A stretch of DNA of 64,000 nucleotides from NCBI GenBank assembly GCA_949361645.1, contig OX442415.1:18813269-18877268 (forward strand), read 5' to 3'. The position numbers were made by a program, and so were the translations under genes. Shown here in pieces: positions 13,301-25,400 of the stretch; the stretch's first letter is position 1; the number at the start of each line of letters is the position of its first letter. Origin of the DNA: Spongilla lacustris. Lineage: Eukaryota; Porifera; Demospongiae; Spongillida; Spongillidae. A model generated the notes under the pieces. That model was not told the origin of the DNA and did not search any database. It was given only the letters and a program-made list of their open reading frames with translations.

Positions 13301-13908
13301 CTTCAAATTTTCTCGTTTCTGTATCTTAAGCAGTTTTTCTATTTAAGAAGATGGAAGTCAAATCAGCAATCCTCATACATATTTCAATGTTTACCACTGG
13401 CACCATGATTCACCATTGAGCATGTAATAGCATGTATATACATGTGATGTATAAATATATTTGTTTCAATGCACTCTAGGAAACATGCAAGTGCACAAAT
13501 GTGACTTACCTAGTACAACATCCACTGACTTGTTTGATGGACCGCAGTATAAAACACATTTATGACCTTCTTTAGAAACAAGTTTTCTGTTTGCAATGGC
13601 AAATGTGTATGCAAGACAGGCACCAGTTTCACTTTTACCAGTGCCTAGCAACAGAGGAAACAATCAGTAGGCAGACATCATGTGTGCTAAACCCACCTGG
13701 TGGGCCTTGGATTAGTTGAAATTGATTAACAATGGCATTCTTAATTGCTTCAAACTGGATTCTATTGAGAGGGACTTGTGAAGATGACCACAGATCTCTA
13801 GCTCCTTCATCCTTGGTGAATGTATCCATTGCCACTTGTACATAGTCTAAGCCTGATTCATAGAATCCAACATCAATACCATGCTTACTATAGGACACAT
13901 TAACTGGC
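10370..13908 (-). CDS. HELZ2: HELZ2-like last seven exons: helicase 2 and C-terminus
   Basis: Seven exons (13908-13697, 13644-13510, 13338-12737, 12591-12352, 12299-12128, 12068-11889, 10467-10370) form the second helicase. The Walker A motif is split by an intron (LIQGPPG joined to TGKSETGA). Then come CGPSNKSVDVVL, EKLLK and LRVYS, Walker B QCIVDECGMAQEPE, motif III VVLIGDHKQLQPV, motif IV TIQYRM joined to HQWVQEFPSQWFYDG, AILTPYAAQK, MTINESQ joined to GDEFDYVILSTVRS, and INVGITRSKQGLVIV. The final 98-nt exon lies 1.4 kb away beyond an inverted-repeat element. It reads GNMMLLQYDPTWKNLIQHYN and ends EHSFP-stop. Phase and family match make this terminal exon secure. Confidence 0.9.
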
Positions 13909-16900
13909 CTGATTTTCTGTGAATATTACTGCTTAATGCTACATTTGTTGCAAGTGTGCTGATGTAAATGTGGGAATCATTTTTCTTTTCGCCCTTTAGG
14001 ACCGTCAAGAAGGAAAACACTTTGCTGTGAAAATAGAATTAGGTTTATAGCTATCAAGTGAGAATTATAAGTTTACTTACCGGTAAGAAACAGCCATTGG
14101 AATTACCTGCAGCTCACACTTGTGATTTAGAACTTCTTTCATTACATCTGATATTCTGCAATTCATTTGTCCTACGATCATCATATCAAAATCCTTTATG
14201 ATGCTTTTATTACGGCTCTTATGTGCCTTGTTTACATTTACTACAACCATATGAAACACAGCTTTAACACTTCCATCACTAGTTGTTCCATATCTAACAC
14301 AAACCAGATCTCCTTCACTGATGTTGAAAAATGAATCGGTTTTCAATACAAAATCTTCTGGAATGACCACCTTAATGGCATTGTCTGCCTGATAGTAAGT
14401 GGCATCAATACAATTAGAAGGAATCAATAAGTCTGGCCATTGAATAGTTACATCTTGAATAATATTAAGAAGTTGTCCGTCTTTCACACTATTCTCAGCT
14501 CCTTCAGCAATCACAACATGCTTCCAGAGACTAATGTACTCATCCATATTTTTGTACTCCATTTTAGATGCCTGCTCTATGGAAAAATTTGAAAAGCATT
14601 CTGCAGGACTTTCATTGTGTTGTAGGCAAATTCTAAAGTCCGGTGAAAGTTCTATCAATTGCAAGCAGGGCACTATTATAGAATGACGTAATGACCATGA
14701 CAGCCATACCTTCAATAAATCGTATTCACAAAAATTACGATGAAGCTCGTACATTATAAACGGTGAATTACAACACCGATCATTCCACAGGGGTTCATCA
14801 TTAGTGATATGTTCAGTTGACAAGACAATATTTCGAAGTTCCTGACAGTCATATTGTGTGGATGGATTAATTGATATGCGTTGTGCAAGTAACAAAATTT
14901 TACTCCACTCTTCAGGTTTTATGGTCACCACTGGTGGAGAGAGTTTTCTACAAATGCTATTTCCTTCATAATATTTATCCACATCTTCACCTTTACTTTG
15001 GTATTGTGTCAGTGTTACAAAACAGCTTGGTTGGTTTTTTTCACCAAAGCTGTCTGGAAGCGCAATAAAATTCTTCATGTATGCATTTCTTTCAAATGAT
15101 GTAATTCGAGCTTTCCACATGTACTCTCCATCTTGAGTAATAGTGCCGTGTAGATGACTCAACCGAAAGCTTTTACAATGGGATAAATTTTCTTTCAGTT
15201 TCAAATGAGGGTATGACAGCGAAACAGACATTTTAGATGATTCAGACACTATGGAATGGAATTCCATACTCTGTGAGATTAGATCAAATGCAAATGTCAC
15301 TTCTTTCATACTCTTTTCAAAATACTTCCCCTCTTTTGCACGCAAATTAAGCGACCTACACAGTGCTTCATACCTATCAGCAGCATTGTCGGATTCTGCA
15401 TTAGTACCTTTAAGACCATCCAGAATCATCTTTTGTACCAGAATATCAATAAATCGCCGCAGGGGAGATGTGAAGTATGTGTACAATTTAACATTTAGTC
15501 CATAGTGAGAATAAGGTGCATTGGACTCTGAAGTGCAGCAGAATTCTGCTGGGCTTGAAATGGCATTTAATTTTGTAGACACAACAGATAACTGTGGGTA
15601 TAGATAATCTGAAGTAATCAGATGCACCAGCAGTGGAAATTGTTTCTTCTTTAGAGCATCTTTCATTTGTGCGATAACAAAGCAGGGAATATGAAATTCC
15701 TGTAATTGAACTTGCTCCTCATTTAACTTCTCCAGTGTTGAGGAATGCCCAAGTATTCCACTGTACTGTGTAATGATCTCAAGAAGCTTTTCCTTGTTTG
15801 GGGCATTTTGCTTACGAACTATAGATGCATGAGGGGACAATTCATACATCATTTTAGCAATTGAAGAGTTGGCCCAGATCATGAGCTCTTCAACAAGTAC
15901 GTGGGCTTGCCAATTACCTTCTTCACCTTCCTCAGACACTCCAGAGCTGCATGCTGCTGTCAATCCAATTCTATCTTGCCGCATTCTAAATGAAATTTGA
16001 TACAAAATTTTAAGACTTTCTTCAAGGGTCGGCTGCATCTTGTTAAAATGTGCAATTTTTAAAAGAAGGGAATGTGAAGCCTTCCCCTGAATTACAGATT
16101 GGGCATCTCTATAGTTAAGTTTCAGTACTGACATTATTCTGCTTTCTTGCACAGTTGGTTTACCTATACGAATGCTACCATCACCATTTATGGACACTAC
16201 TGTTATTAATGAAATTACATCCCTGGGTTCATAAGGAATTAAGCTAAGAGAAGAACAAGTATTTTCATTTAGCATTGGAGCCTGCCCATTTCTTCCATAA
16301 AATGTTTGACCTCTTCTCTGAGCCTCTTCATACTCTTCACTATCGGGGAGTATGTGCTTTGCAGCATTGACAATATGAACTGCTAGCTCATAGTGGGTGT
16401 CATGTCCCTCAGTGGCAAGCTTCCTTAATGACAGCGCATCATCCAAATATATTGCTTCCTCTGGGTCAATCGTAAAAGGTCTATCTGTTGAATTTGAAAA
16501 GACACCACGTTCTGCAACTTTACTCTTACTTCCACGATCATATTCCTTATAACCAACAGCATTATATTGTATCCTGAGCAGTCGCTGGGCGTGAAATAGT
16601 GTGTCCCCTTTTGGGATAACTGCGATCACTAATCCAAGTGGCAACCGGTACTCACTCTTCCAACAAAGATACCGGACCACAAATAAAAGATCTTTTGCAA
16701 GACAAAGTGGAATTACATCAGTAATTTTTGGTAATGATATCCCATCCCAGTTATTCTCAAATACAACAACTTCAGTTGCATGTAATCCCTTCTCAAGTAA
16801 TTCCTGATTACCCATTTCCAATAATGCTCGTGACAATTTTGGCAAGTTTACAAATTTAGGGTCAACCTTTTTAACTGGTTTGAAAAGAATTGGATTATTC

Positions 16901-19900
16901 GGATCAACCTGAGAAATGAACATCTTTTGTGAGTGGCTAAGAACTTTAATCACTTTCCCAATGCAAGGATTGTCCTTGAATACACCTACTAGTACTCTAT
17001 CACCATCAAATGCACCCTTACGATTGTTGTAGCTTTTAATCTGAACAACTGTCTTGGTTGGGTCTAAAGGATTAGCTATTCCCTCACCAGTATGATGTAA
17101 AGACAGGTCACATTCGTATGTATCTAAGTATGTTTCATTTTGCTCAATGTGCTGTGGCCTGCGCTGTGTCTGACAAGTTGTCAATTTCCATGATATATCT
17201 TCAGACTGCTGATTGATACGGCTAATTATGAGACAAGCATTACGAACGTGTAGTATGCTTTCGAACTGTCTAGTGTAAGACTCAATTATAGAGTCATGCT
17301 CAAGACTGAATTCAGGAGCACGAACTGGCTGCTCATCATCAAAGACATAATTAAGTAATAACTGAATAGCAGATCTGTGATCATCTATACTTTGTGGTGC
17401 ATAAAACGTTTTGCATTCTATGCACCTTTTCAGATACTCACTCCAGCACCTTCCAGCTTCTCCGTATTTTACTTTCATGTGGCTTTCAATCTTTAACAGC
17501 TTAAAAGGATTACCAATACAGACCACTAAAGACTTGGCTCTTGTAAGTGCTGTATTAAACACATAACGATCACAAATACTTATTATTGGATTAGCGCTGT
17601 CTCCTTCTTCCGTAATGCATTCATTAGTACTTATGAATACAGCTTGATATTCAGTCCCTGTATACAAACCAAAACCAACATGTAAAAGTTATCTGCAAAG
17701 TTTAATCCACACAACCACAGCCATACATAATATATGGTATCCAAGTTTTAATTTCTTGACAAATTATTGTATATAATGTTTCCTGTTTTGATTTTTATAA
17801 CTCTTAGAGCAGTTGACAAGGTGATTATATAATATACTAGGGTAACAATAATAAATTACATTGGCTTGAATCTTCAGTTTAGTAGACATTTTTTGAGGAA
17901 GATGTCGATTTTTATTTTGGCAATGGCAATTGCTTGGCAGTACAGAGCAAAAGTCAGACAACCAAACAAGTATTCAGATTAGGCCATTTATGTTGTGAAA
18001 ATACAGCAAATTGAAGCTATATGTACATTTGGTTTGTTATGATTTATCCATTGCTTGGTACCATTTCAATTCACACATGCTGCTCCAAATATTTTGGTAC
18101 ATGAAACGATTAATTGACACACTAAATAGTAGTACACTATATTATGTTAAATTGATACATTCGTATGGGACAAAAAAAATTTGGCCCATCCAAAATCAAC
18201 AAAATTACGGCTATGATATTCAAGCTTGTGCATGCATGTGTTGTTCCGATGAGTATACCTCAGCTCTGGTATACATGTATAGAACTATACTATTCATTTC
18301 AATACCTAGACTAATAATATATTATTATATAGAAGTACTGTTACATATGCACATTCACACACACCTGCACATTCACACATGCACACACATATGCCTGCAC
18401 ATTGACACACATGCACACACATATGCCTGCACATTGACACACATGCACACACATATGCCTGCACATTGACACACATGCACACACATTCACACACACATTC
18501 ACACACACATTCACACACATGCACACACATTCACACACACATTCACACACATGCATACACATTATCAGGTGATGTAAAAATTAACAATGCCAACTGTCTT
18601 GGTGTCAGGGACAGCCCTAGGAGGGCCACCACTCTGGGAATTCCACAGGCTTCCCCTGCCTCCCCGAACCCATTGCCATGCCTATCATATATAATATTAT
18701 AATTCTACATAAAATTCAAAATATGAGACAATATGTACACACGTACATGTACCTTGTAGGTCATAAGTAGTGTGAATTGAAATGCAGCTAAGTGTTTCCG
18801 GGAGTATCCGTTCAATATAGTGTTTCTAAAACATAAATGCATCATTTCAGCACCAAATGAATAGATATCTCACTTGATTTGGTGATGGTGCCACAATACA
18901 GACATCTTCTAGCCACTTTTCACCCCACTGTTTTTCTGGCCAATTATCTGTAAATTTCCTTACCTGTTTTAATACAATTTCAGCTTCTTTTTTGTCTACA
19001 TCATTGTGAATGTCTTTGAAATCAGTATCTAAACTGGAGCACACAAACACTAAAGGATATGGAGCATCAGGATGAGCAGTGTCAGCGGGAACATGTGACA
19101 AAAGAGTGGAATTGTAAAACAGGCTTGATGGCAGCCTCAAAATCCCTCCATGACATCTGTAATTATTAAGAAGCATCTTAGAATGACGTTGTTGTCCTAG
19201 ATCTTCATAAAGTAAATGCAGCCTTTCTAACAAAGAGAGCGTCAAGCCACATTCACGAGCTTCCTCTCCACGAACATGCAGTGAAGGACCAACCTAGATG
19301 ATGTAATTGTAAAGTGTAAGAATTAATGTATTAAGTATCACTATTAGCAACAGATTACATAATATATCTGTATACAAACCTGGCAATGATCTCCTGTGAT
19401 GACTATCTTGGTATAGCTTGCAGCAAGGCATAATGGAATGATGGTCTCAGGTTCTCGTGTTTGAGCACCTTCATCCAGAAGAATGTGTGTAAAGGGGATG
19501 CGTGGCTGCATATCTGTGAGAGACATGGATGTGCTAAAAGTTGTAATTAGTACACGAAATGGTACCCTTTTCAATTCATTTCGTGTTATGAAAAACCTTT
19601 CTTCGATATCACATCTATTCATGTCATAGCGTCCAGTGACATAGCGAAATACTGTATTAGTCCATTTTTTTGCTGATTTTAAAAACTGCTTTGTCAAAAG
19701 ATTGGCTGATGTGTTTTGATAAGCACATAATAAAATTGTGTTTCTTTGATCTTGTTCCAAAATGTCATGTGCTGCACGTATGAGTAGGCGGGTTTTACCA
19801 GTTCCAAACGATCCTGTTACGAGAATGGGTGGATCAATTGATAAAGAACCAAGTATGACTTTTAAGGCTTGCAACTGTCCGACACTATCCATTTGCAGAT

Positions 19901-20367
19901 CTGTATTCGTAGGATTGCAGATGTGCAATCGGCTATCAATAGCATGGAAGTCCTTCCTGGTAGGAAACAATCTTGAGAGCACTGCATAACTGATCAGATT
20001 GACAGCTGTACATAAGCGACTAAAGTAAGCATACTTAAGAATGAAGCAAACGTTTATTGGAATAGGATTATATCCTTTACTCATGCTGATCTCCTTCAAT
20101 AAACGATCGGTGAAATCTTTAGTGAATCCTACATACAGGCGTTCATGTACATTTCGCAAGATCAATCCTTTAATTTCAGATCTACCCACCACAAAAGATA
20201 TAAATTCTGCTGCCAGAATAGCATATGATCTTATTTCTCCATTGAGTTCCCTCTCTCCTGGACAGGTGTATAAATACCCATAGCAAAAGATACGATCGTC
20301 ACTGTTATTTACTACTGCTGGATGATGGCCATCACCAAAAACCCATAACATATATTTACCATTGCAT
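10370..20367 (-). CDS. HELZ2: HELZ2-like RNB exoribonuclease / double helicase
   Basis: Eleven minus-strand exons join in consistent phase: 20367-19380, 19293-18874, 18825-18753, 17657-14081, 13908-13697, 13644-13510, 13338-12737, 12591-12352, 12299-12128, 12068-11889 and 10467-10370. All junctions have GT and AG. They give about 2,232 residues, arranged UPF1-like helicase, RNB ribonuclease, second UPF1-like helicase. Among families I know, this order is specific to HELZ2, whose human form is about 2,650 residues. That protein is an interferon-induced nuclear-receptor coactivator and 3'-5' exoribonuclease; its role in a basal animal is unknown. The protein ends in a typical UPF1-type tail (GN..LL..DPTW..L..HY) with TAG at 10370-10372. 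The first exon found starts in mid-codon, so 5' exons, including any zinc fingers, are missing from this reconstruction. Confidence 0.9.
10468..11888 (-). other. Last intron of the HELZ2-like gene
   Basis: The intron runs from GTATGT at 11888 to CAG at 10468 on the minus strand. It contains a short inverted-repeat element (11661-11802). Two overlapping open frames of about 130 residues on opposite strands near 11112-11613 match no family and lie fully inside the intron; I treat them as chance frames. Confidence 0.75.
11661..11802. mobile_element. Short inverted-repeat element (MITE-like) in intron
   Basis: The left arm ATAGGATTTGAAAGCAATAG and right arm CTGTTGCCTTCAAATCCTAT are inverted copies about 100 bp apart. 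The same arm sequence (TATATAGGATTTGAAGGCAA) forms the arms of the larger element at 42550-42836, so both belong to one family. No coding capacity. Confidence 0.7.
14081..17657 (-). CDS. HELZ2: HELZ2-like large exon with the RNB domain
   Basis: A single 3,577-nt exon begins with the end of helicase 1 (GTEYQAVFIS, NTALTRAKSLVV) and carries the whole RNB (RNase II) domain. The active-site string is TIDPEEAIYLDDALS, at about 16425-16470. RNase II-type enzymes have D-x5-D-x-D-D here; this protein has Tyr (TAT, 16449-16447) in place of the second aspartate, equivalent to E. coli RNase II Asp207. Other hallmarks are intact: LVEELMIWANSSIA, the HYGLNVKLYTYFTSPLRRF segment with the catalytic-type arginine, and DILVQKM. 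A C-terminal section of several hundred residues leads to the splice donor after AVSY and CG. The frame is long and clean, so the gene is probably functional apart from the substitution. Confidence 0.92.
17658..18752 (-). other. Intron with a CA-rich tandem repeat
   Basis: This intron of the HELZ2-like gene holds a 31-32-bp tandem repeat at about 18350-18560 made of CACACATGCACACACATATG plus CCTGCACATTGA, followed by simple CACACATT repeats. Open frames there (Cys/Val or His/Thr rich) are repeat artefacts. The rest shows nothing recognisable. Confidence 0.75.
18753..20367 (-). CDS. HELZ2: HELZ2-like exons 1-3 in window: helicase 1
   Basis: Three exons (20367-19380, 19293-18874, 18825-18753) encode most of the first superfamily-1B helicase. 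Motifs in order: Walker A VTGSFGTGKTRLL, Walker B ILLDEGAQTREPE, motif III VITGDHCQ joined across the intron to VGPSLHVRG, and motif IV LLNNYRCHGGIL. The 73-nt exon was found by phase: it supplies KHYIERILPE through YDLQ and a split glycine. That makes the junction LQ-GTEYQAVF with the next exon, exactly where UPF1 helicases have VxxxQGxE. The helicase is completed by NTALTRAKSLVV in the large exon. The preceding exon must end two bases into a codon; candidates between 20400 and 21000 were inconclusive. Confidence 0.88.
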
Positions 20368-21137
20368 CTATAGTGTAAAAGATAAAGAACATGAATAACA
20401 TAACTGTAAACCCTTGAAATAATTAAAATGCATAAAAATGCAAGTTTTATAATACCCAAGTTATCTAGATGAACTAAAATATTAACCTCATCCACAAGGC
20501 TGCATGCTTAGCAATCTAACTCACACAATAACACAGCCGGGGCAATGATGTTTCACAGGAGATCTTACAAATACACTAGACATACATGTACATGTAGCAA
20601 AATTTTGGAAGTATGAATGGTTCATTTTTCAAATGCTACAGCAGCCTCATTCAACTGACTTTTGATCATATCCACTATCATTGAGGAAGTTTGATGTAGA
20701 GCAGTTCCCTTGCATACCACAAGGGTAAATACTCAGGAGGGAGGATTATTTTCAGTCATCACTCAGAGCATGCCATTTCGAACTATGTTACATGCACATT
20801 GGCTAGTCAAGTTATAAACAAGTGCATTAATTGAAGATTCCACTGATGTGCCAGCCAATTTCAATTCTGAATTTACTACATGTTATACTCCCTGCCCTTT
20901 GTAATAAACAGTGTGAAAATGCAGGGGCAGCCTGTTAGAAAACTACAAAGCTGCCAAACAAGCTCATCAAAATCAATCACCTATGTGACCTAAATGAATA
21001 GGTAAAATTAGAGTCTGGATGTGACATGAGTTTGTCAAAGTGACTGCCGTCACCCTTGCAAGGGATAGTCTTTTCTATAAAGCGCTCCAAACACTCGCCT
21101 CTTCAGGTAATGCTCCCAATAAATACACTTGGGATAT
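20368..21137. other. Intergenic or 5' region of the HELZ2-like gene
   Basis: The upstream exons of the HELZ2-like gene should lie here or beyond. Short open stretches on the minus strand were examined (one at about 20520-20630 with a CPGC, another near 20630-20720). None has a donor in the required phase and a recognisable sequence. No promoter element is assigned. Confidence 0.4.
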
Positions 21138-21362
21138 TACAGTACCGTCCACGAGCAAGTTAAAAGCCCTCGCTCGACTCGCTAATGCAAGCGAATTAAG
21201 TTTGCGTGTGCTTACACGCGAGGAAACAAGTTGTGCCTTAATACTACACGCGTGTCTTTGTACACGCGCTCGCACTCGCAACCCGCGCAAGGCGAGTACA
21301 CGCGAGTAATTACACGCGAGTACACGCAATCGCTACACGCGAGCCTCGCGCGAGCACTTATA
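21138..21362. mobile_element. CGCGAG-rich element, copy 1
   Basis: It starts TACAGTACCGTCCACGAGCA and is filled with ACACGCGAGTA / CTCGCGCGAG motifs, ending CTCGCGCGAGCACTTATATT. The same start and end motifs occur in opposite orientation at 32761-32994. Composition (many CpG, CGCGAG every 10-20 bp) is unlike the AT-rich surroundings. No open frame of note. Probably a non-autonomous mobile element with internal subrepeats. Confidence 0.65.
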
Positions 21363-21840
21363 TTTATTTTGCAAATGTATATAATCATTATAATGCCATT
21401 CAATCTACTAGACAAATGGTATGATACATCTAGTACTATTAATTTAGAACTTGCATGTCTCTTACATGTAGTCTAGAGTATATTACATACACGCATGTAT
21501 GGGCACCATAGCGCATCTGAGCAGTGAGCACTACACCAAAGCCAATTACAATAATGCATAGAGTGTGCGCATACGCTAGCGACATAGCCACGACTGACGA
21601 GGCGTGGCTTTAAAGCATAAACGGTAAATGTTGAGAATCTATTCTAAGTATATGATTTTCAACAAAGCTATCTCTCACTAATGTCTATGCTCTCACTCTG
21701 GTATACGGTAATGGCTAATGCGTCGCCCGTAGCGGTAGGTGTGGCAGATATTTAATTATTGGCTCTTAATATTTTTTGTAATGTTTAACTCCATAGTACA
21801 TATACTCCACCGCTTAGGGGGTTAAAACATGCGCGACAGT
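21363..21840. other. Unassigned intergenic stretch
   Basis: No gene or repeat recognised between the CGCGAG-rich element and the start of the 3.7-kb tandem duplication. Confidence 0.5.
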
Positions 21841-22440
21841 GATATGTGAGGGAGTGTGGGTGTATATGTAATATTAATACTTTAACCCTTTTAACCGTTG
21901 ACGCCCAGCCTGGGAGTAGCACATGGACAAGGAGTTACATGTAAGAATTGCATGGTGGGCAGAGAGAGGAAATCGATCTACAACACGGGCTGCGCTGGCA
22001 ATAGCGCTAGTGTCGTTCACTAATCAATTTGATCCGTTCGCGCGTTGCGCTATTATTAAAGCATGTAACTAGTATGGCTTTCCTTGGCTGTCTGCGTTAC
22101 TAGTACATGTGCATGCATGGTTATGCTGAATGTTTTCTTCTTGTTTCTTGTAGTAGCCTTCTGCCAGTCAAAACAATCCTAGGTCATGGTTTGATGAAGA
22201 AAAGCTGTCTAGTGATGATAACATCATGATGGAAAAGATGCTGTGCAATGAACTGATGTGAGAACACCAAGTACATGTACAGCCATTAACAGATGACTTA
22301 TTGATAAGGTAAATTGTATCCCAAATTGGGAAGTGTAGGACTTTGGTCCATGGAGTGACTGTGTAGGGGGAGGAGGTGGGGAAGTCTTGGGAGGGGATTT
22401 CTCCAATCTTCGGGAAGCACCTCCATACCTCACCTTCCCT
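21841..22440. repeat. Tandem duplication, head copy 1
   Basis: From GATATGTGAGGGAGTG at 21841 to the start of the pyrimidine satellite, this 600-bp segment is repeated at 25528-26130, an offset of 3,687 bp. Identity is high, with a few substitutions and small indels. It carries a putative exon (22157) and is followed in both copies by CT-rich satellite. Confidence 0.9.
22157..22261 (+). pseudogene. Putative exon copy 1, with stop codon
   Basis: After TTGTAGTAG the frame reads PSASQNNPRSWFDEEKLSS, then DDNIMMEKMLCNELM, and stops at TGA 22259-22261. The homologous exon in the second duplication copy stays open for 17 more codons. The change that makes the stop (ATCAG to GTGAG) also creates a GTGAGA splice-donor-like site at 22258, so this copy could be either dead or re-spliced. 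Function unknown. Confidence 0.4.
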
Positions 22441-25400
22441 CCTCTTTCCTCCTCACCTTCCCTCTCATTCCCTCCCTTTCTCTCCTCCACTTCTCTCCTT
22501 CCCTCTCCTTCACTCCTCCCCTTCCCTCCCCTTCACACTTGTTTCAATCCCCTTTTTCCCTCCTCATTCCCTCCCCGTCACTCCTCTCATTCCCCCTCCA
22601 CTCCTCCCCTTCCCTCTCCTTCACTCCTCTCCTTCCTTCTCCTTCACTCCTCCCCTTCCCTTTCCTTCACTCCTCCACTTCCCTCTCCTTCCCTCCTCCC
22701 CTTCACTCCTCCCCTTCCCTCTCCTTCACTCTTCCCCTTCCCTCCCTTTCACTCCTCACATTCCGTTCCTTCACTCCTCCCCTTACCTCTCCTCCACTCC
22801 TCCCCTTCACTCTTCACTCCTCCCCATCACTCCTCTCATTCCCCCTCCACTCCTCCCCTTCACTCCTCACATTCCCTCTCCTTCACTCCTCCCCTTCCCT
22901 CCCTTTCACTCCTCACATTCCATTTCTTCACTTCTCCCTTCCCTCCCTCTCCCTTCCCTTCACTCCTCAATCCTGCCTTCACTCCTCCCCTTCCCTTCAC
23001 TCCTCTCAATCCCTCCTCCACTCCTCCCCTTCACTCCTTTCAATCCCTTCTCCATTCCTCCCCTTCCCTACCTTTCACTCCTCCCCTTCCCTTCACTCCT
23101 CTCAATCCCTCCTCCACTCCTCCCCTTCACTCCTTTCAATCCCTTCTCCATTCCTCTCCTTCCCTACCTTTCACTCCTACCCTTCCCTTCACTCATTCCC
23201 TCTCCTTCACTCCTCCCTTCCCTCTCCTTTCTCCTCCTTTCACTCCTCTCAATCCCTCCTCCACTCCTCCCCTTCCCTCCCTTTCACTCCTCCCCTTCCC
23301 TCCCTTTCACTCCTCCCCTTCCCTCCCTTTCACTCCTCCCCTTCCCTCCCTTTCACTCCTCCCCTTCCCTCCCTTTCACTCCTCCCCTTCCCTCCCTTTC
23401 ACTCCTCCCCTTCCCTCCCTTTCACTCCTCCCCTTCCCTCCCTTTCACTCCTCCCCTTCCCTCCACTCATTCCCTCCCCTCCACTCTTCCCTTTCCCTCT
23501 CCTTCAATCCTCCCCTTTCCTCTCCTTCACTCCTCCCCTTCACTCCCATCCACTCCTCATCCCTCTCCTTCACTCCTCCCCTTTGCTCCCCTCCACTGCT
23601 CCCTTTCACTACCCTTCACTCCCCTCCACTCCTCCCCTTCACTCCCCTCACTCCTCCCCTTCCCTCTCCTTCACTCCTCTCATTCCCTCTCCTTCACTCC
23701 TCCCCTCCACTTCTCTCAATCCCTCCTCCACTCCTCTCCTTCACTCCTCTCAATCCCTCCACTCCTCCCCTTCCCTCTCCTCCACTCCTCCCCTTCACTC
23801 CTCACCTTCCCTTTACTTCACTCCTCCCCTTTCCTCCCCTTCACACTTGTTTCCATCCCCCTTTTCCCTCCTCATTCCCTCCCCGTCACTCCTCTCATTC
23901 CCCCTCCACTCCTCCCCTTCCCTCTCCTTCACTCCTCTATCACTCCTCCCCTTCCCTCCTTCACTCCTCCCCTTCCCTCCTTCACTCCTCCCCTTCCCTC
24001 CTTCACTCCTCCCCTTCCCTCCTTCACTCCTCCCCTTCCCTCCTTCACTCCTCCCCTTCCCTCCTTCACTCCTCCCCTTCCCTCTCCTTCACTCCTCCCC
24101 TTCCTACCTCTCCTTCACTCCTCCCCTTCCCTCCTCCCCTTCCCTCCTCCCCTTCCCTCCTCCCCTTCCCTCCTCCCCTTCCCTCCTCCCCTTCCCTCTC
24201 CTTCACTCCTCCCTTCCCTCTCCTTCACTCCTCCCTTCCCTCTCCTTCACTCCTCCCTTCCCTCTCCTTCACTCCTCCCCTTCCCTCTCCTTCACTCCTC
24301 CCCTTCCCTCTCCTTCACTCCTCTCCTTCTTTCTCCTTCACTCCTCCCCTTCCCTCCTTCACTCCTCCCCTTCCCTCCTTCACTCCTCCCCTTCCCTCCT
24401 TCACTCCTCCCCTTCCCTCCTTCACTCCTCCCCTTCCCTCCTTCACTCCTCCCCTTCCCTCCTTCACTCCTCCCCTTCCCTCCTTCACTCCTCCCCTTCC
24501 CTCTCCTTCACTCCTCCCCTTCCTACCTCTCCTTCACTCCTCCCCTTCCCTCCTCCCCTTCCCTCCTCCCCTTCCCTCCTCCCCTTCCCTCCTCCCCTTC
24601 CCTCTCCTTCACTCCTCCCTTCCCTCTCCTTCACTCCTCTCCTTCCCTCCCTTTCACTCCTCACATTACGTTCCTTCACTCCTCCCCTTACCTCTCCTCC
24701 ACTTCTCCCCTTCACTCCTCTTCACTCCTCCCCATCACTCCTCTCATTCCCCCTCCACTCCTCCCCTTCACTCCTCCCATTCCCTCCCTTTCACTTCTCA
24801 CATTCCGTTCCTTCACTCCTCTCCTTACCTCTCCTCCACTCCTCCTCTTCACTCCTCCCATTCCCTCTCCTTCACTCCTCCTCTTCCCTCCCCGTCACTC
24901 CTCTCATTCTCTCCCCTTCACTCCTCTCCTTCACTCCTCTCATTCCCTCCCTTTCATTCCTCACATTCCGTTCCTTCACTCCTCCCCTTCACTCCACTCA
25001 ATCCCTTCTCCATTCCTCCCCTTCCCGACCTTTCACTCCTCCCCTTCCCTTCACTCATTCCCTCTCCTTCACTCCTCCCTTCCCTCTCCTTTCTCCTCCT
25101 TTCACTCCTCTCAATCCCTCCTCCACTCCTCCCTTTCACTCCTCCCCTTCCCTCCCTTTCACTCCTCCCCTTCCCTTCACTCATTCCCTCCCCTCCACTC
25201 TTCCCCTTCCCTCTCCTTCAATCCTCCCCTTTCCTCTCCTTCACTCCTCCCCTTCACTCCCATCCACTCCTCTTCCCTCTCCTTCACTCCTCCCCTTTGC
25301 TCCCCTCCACTGCTCCCTTTCACTCCCCTTCACTCCCCTCCACTCCTCCCCTTCACTCCTCCCCTTTGCTCCCCTCCACTGCTCCCTTTCACTCCCCTTC

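Noticed and set aside
20520..20760. Possible 5' exon of the HELZ2-like gene (CPGC-containing or MIVDMIKSQLNEAAVAFE frame, minus strand)
   Set aside because: Neither has a donor in the required phase, and neither matches the family; kept out of the gene model.
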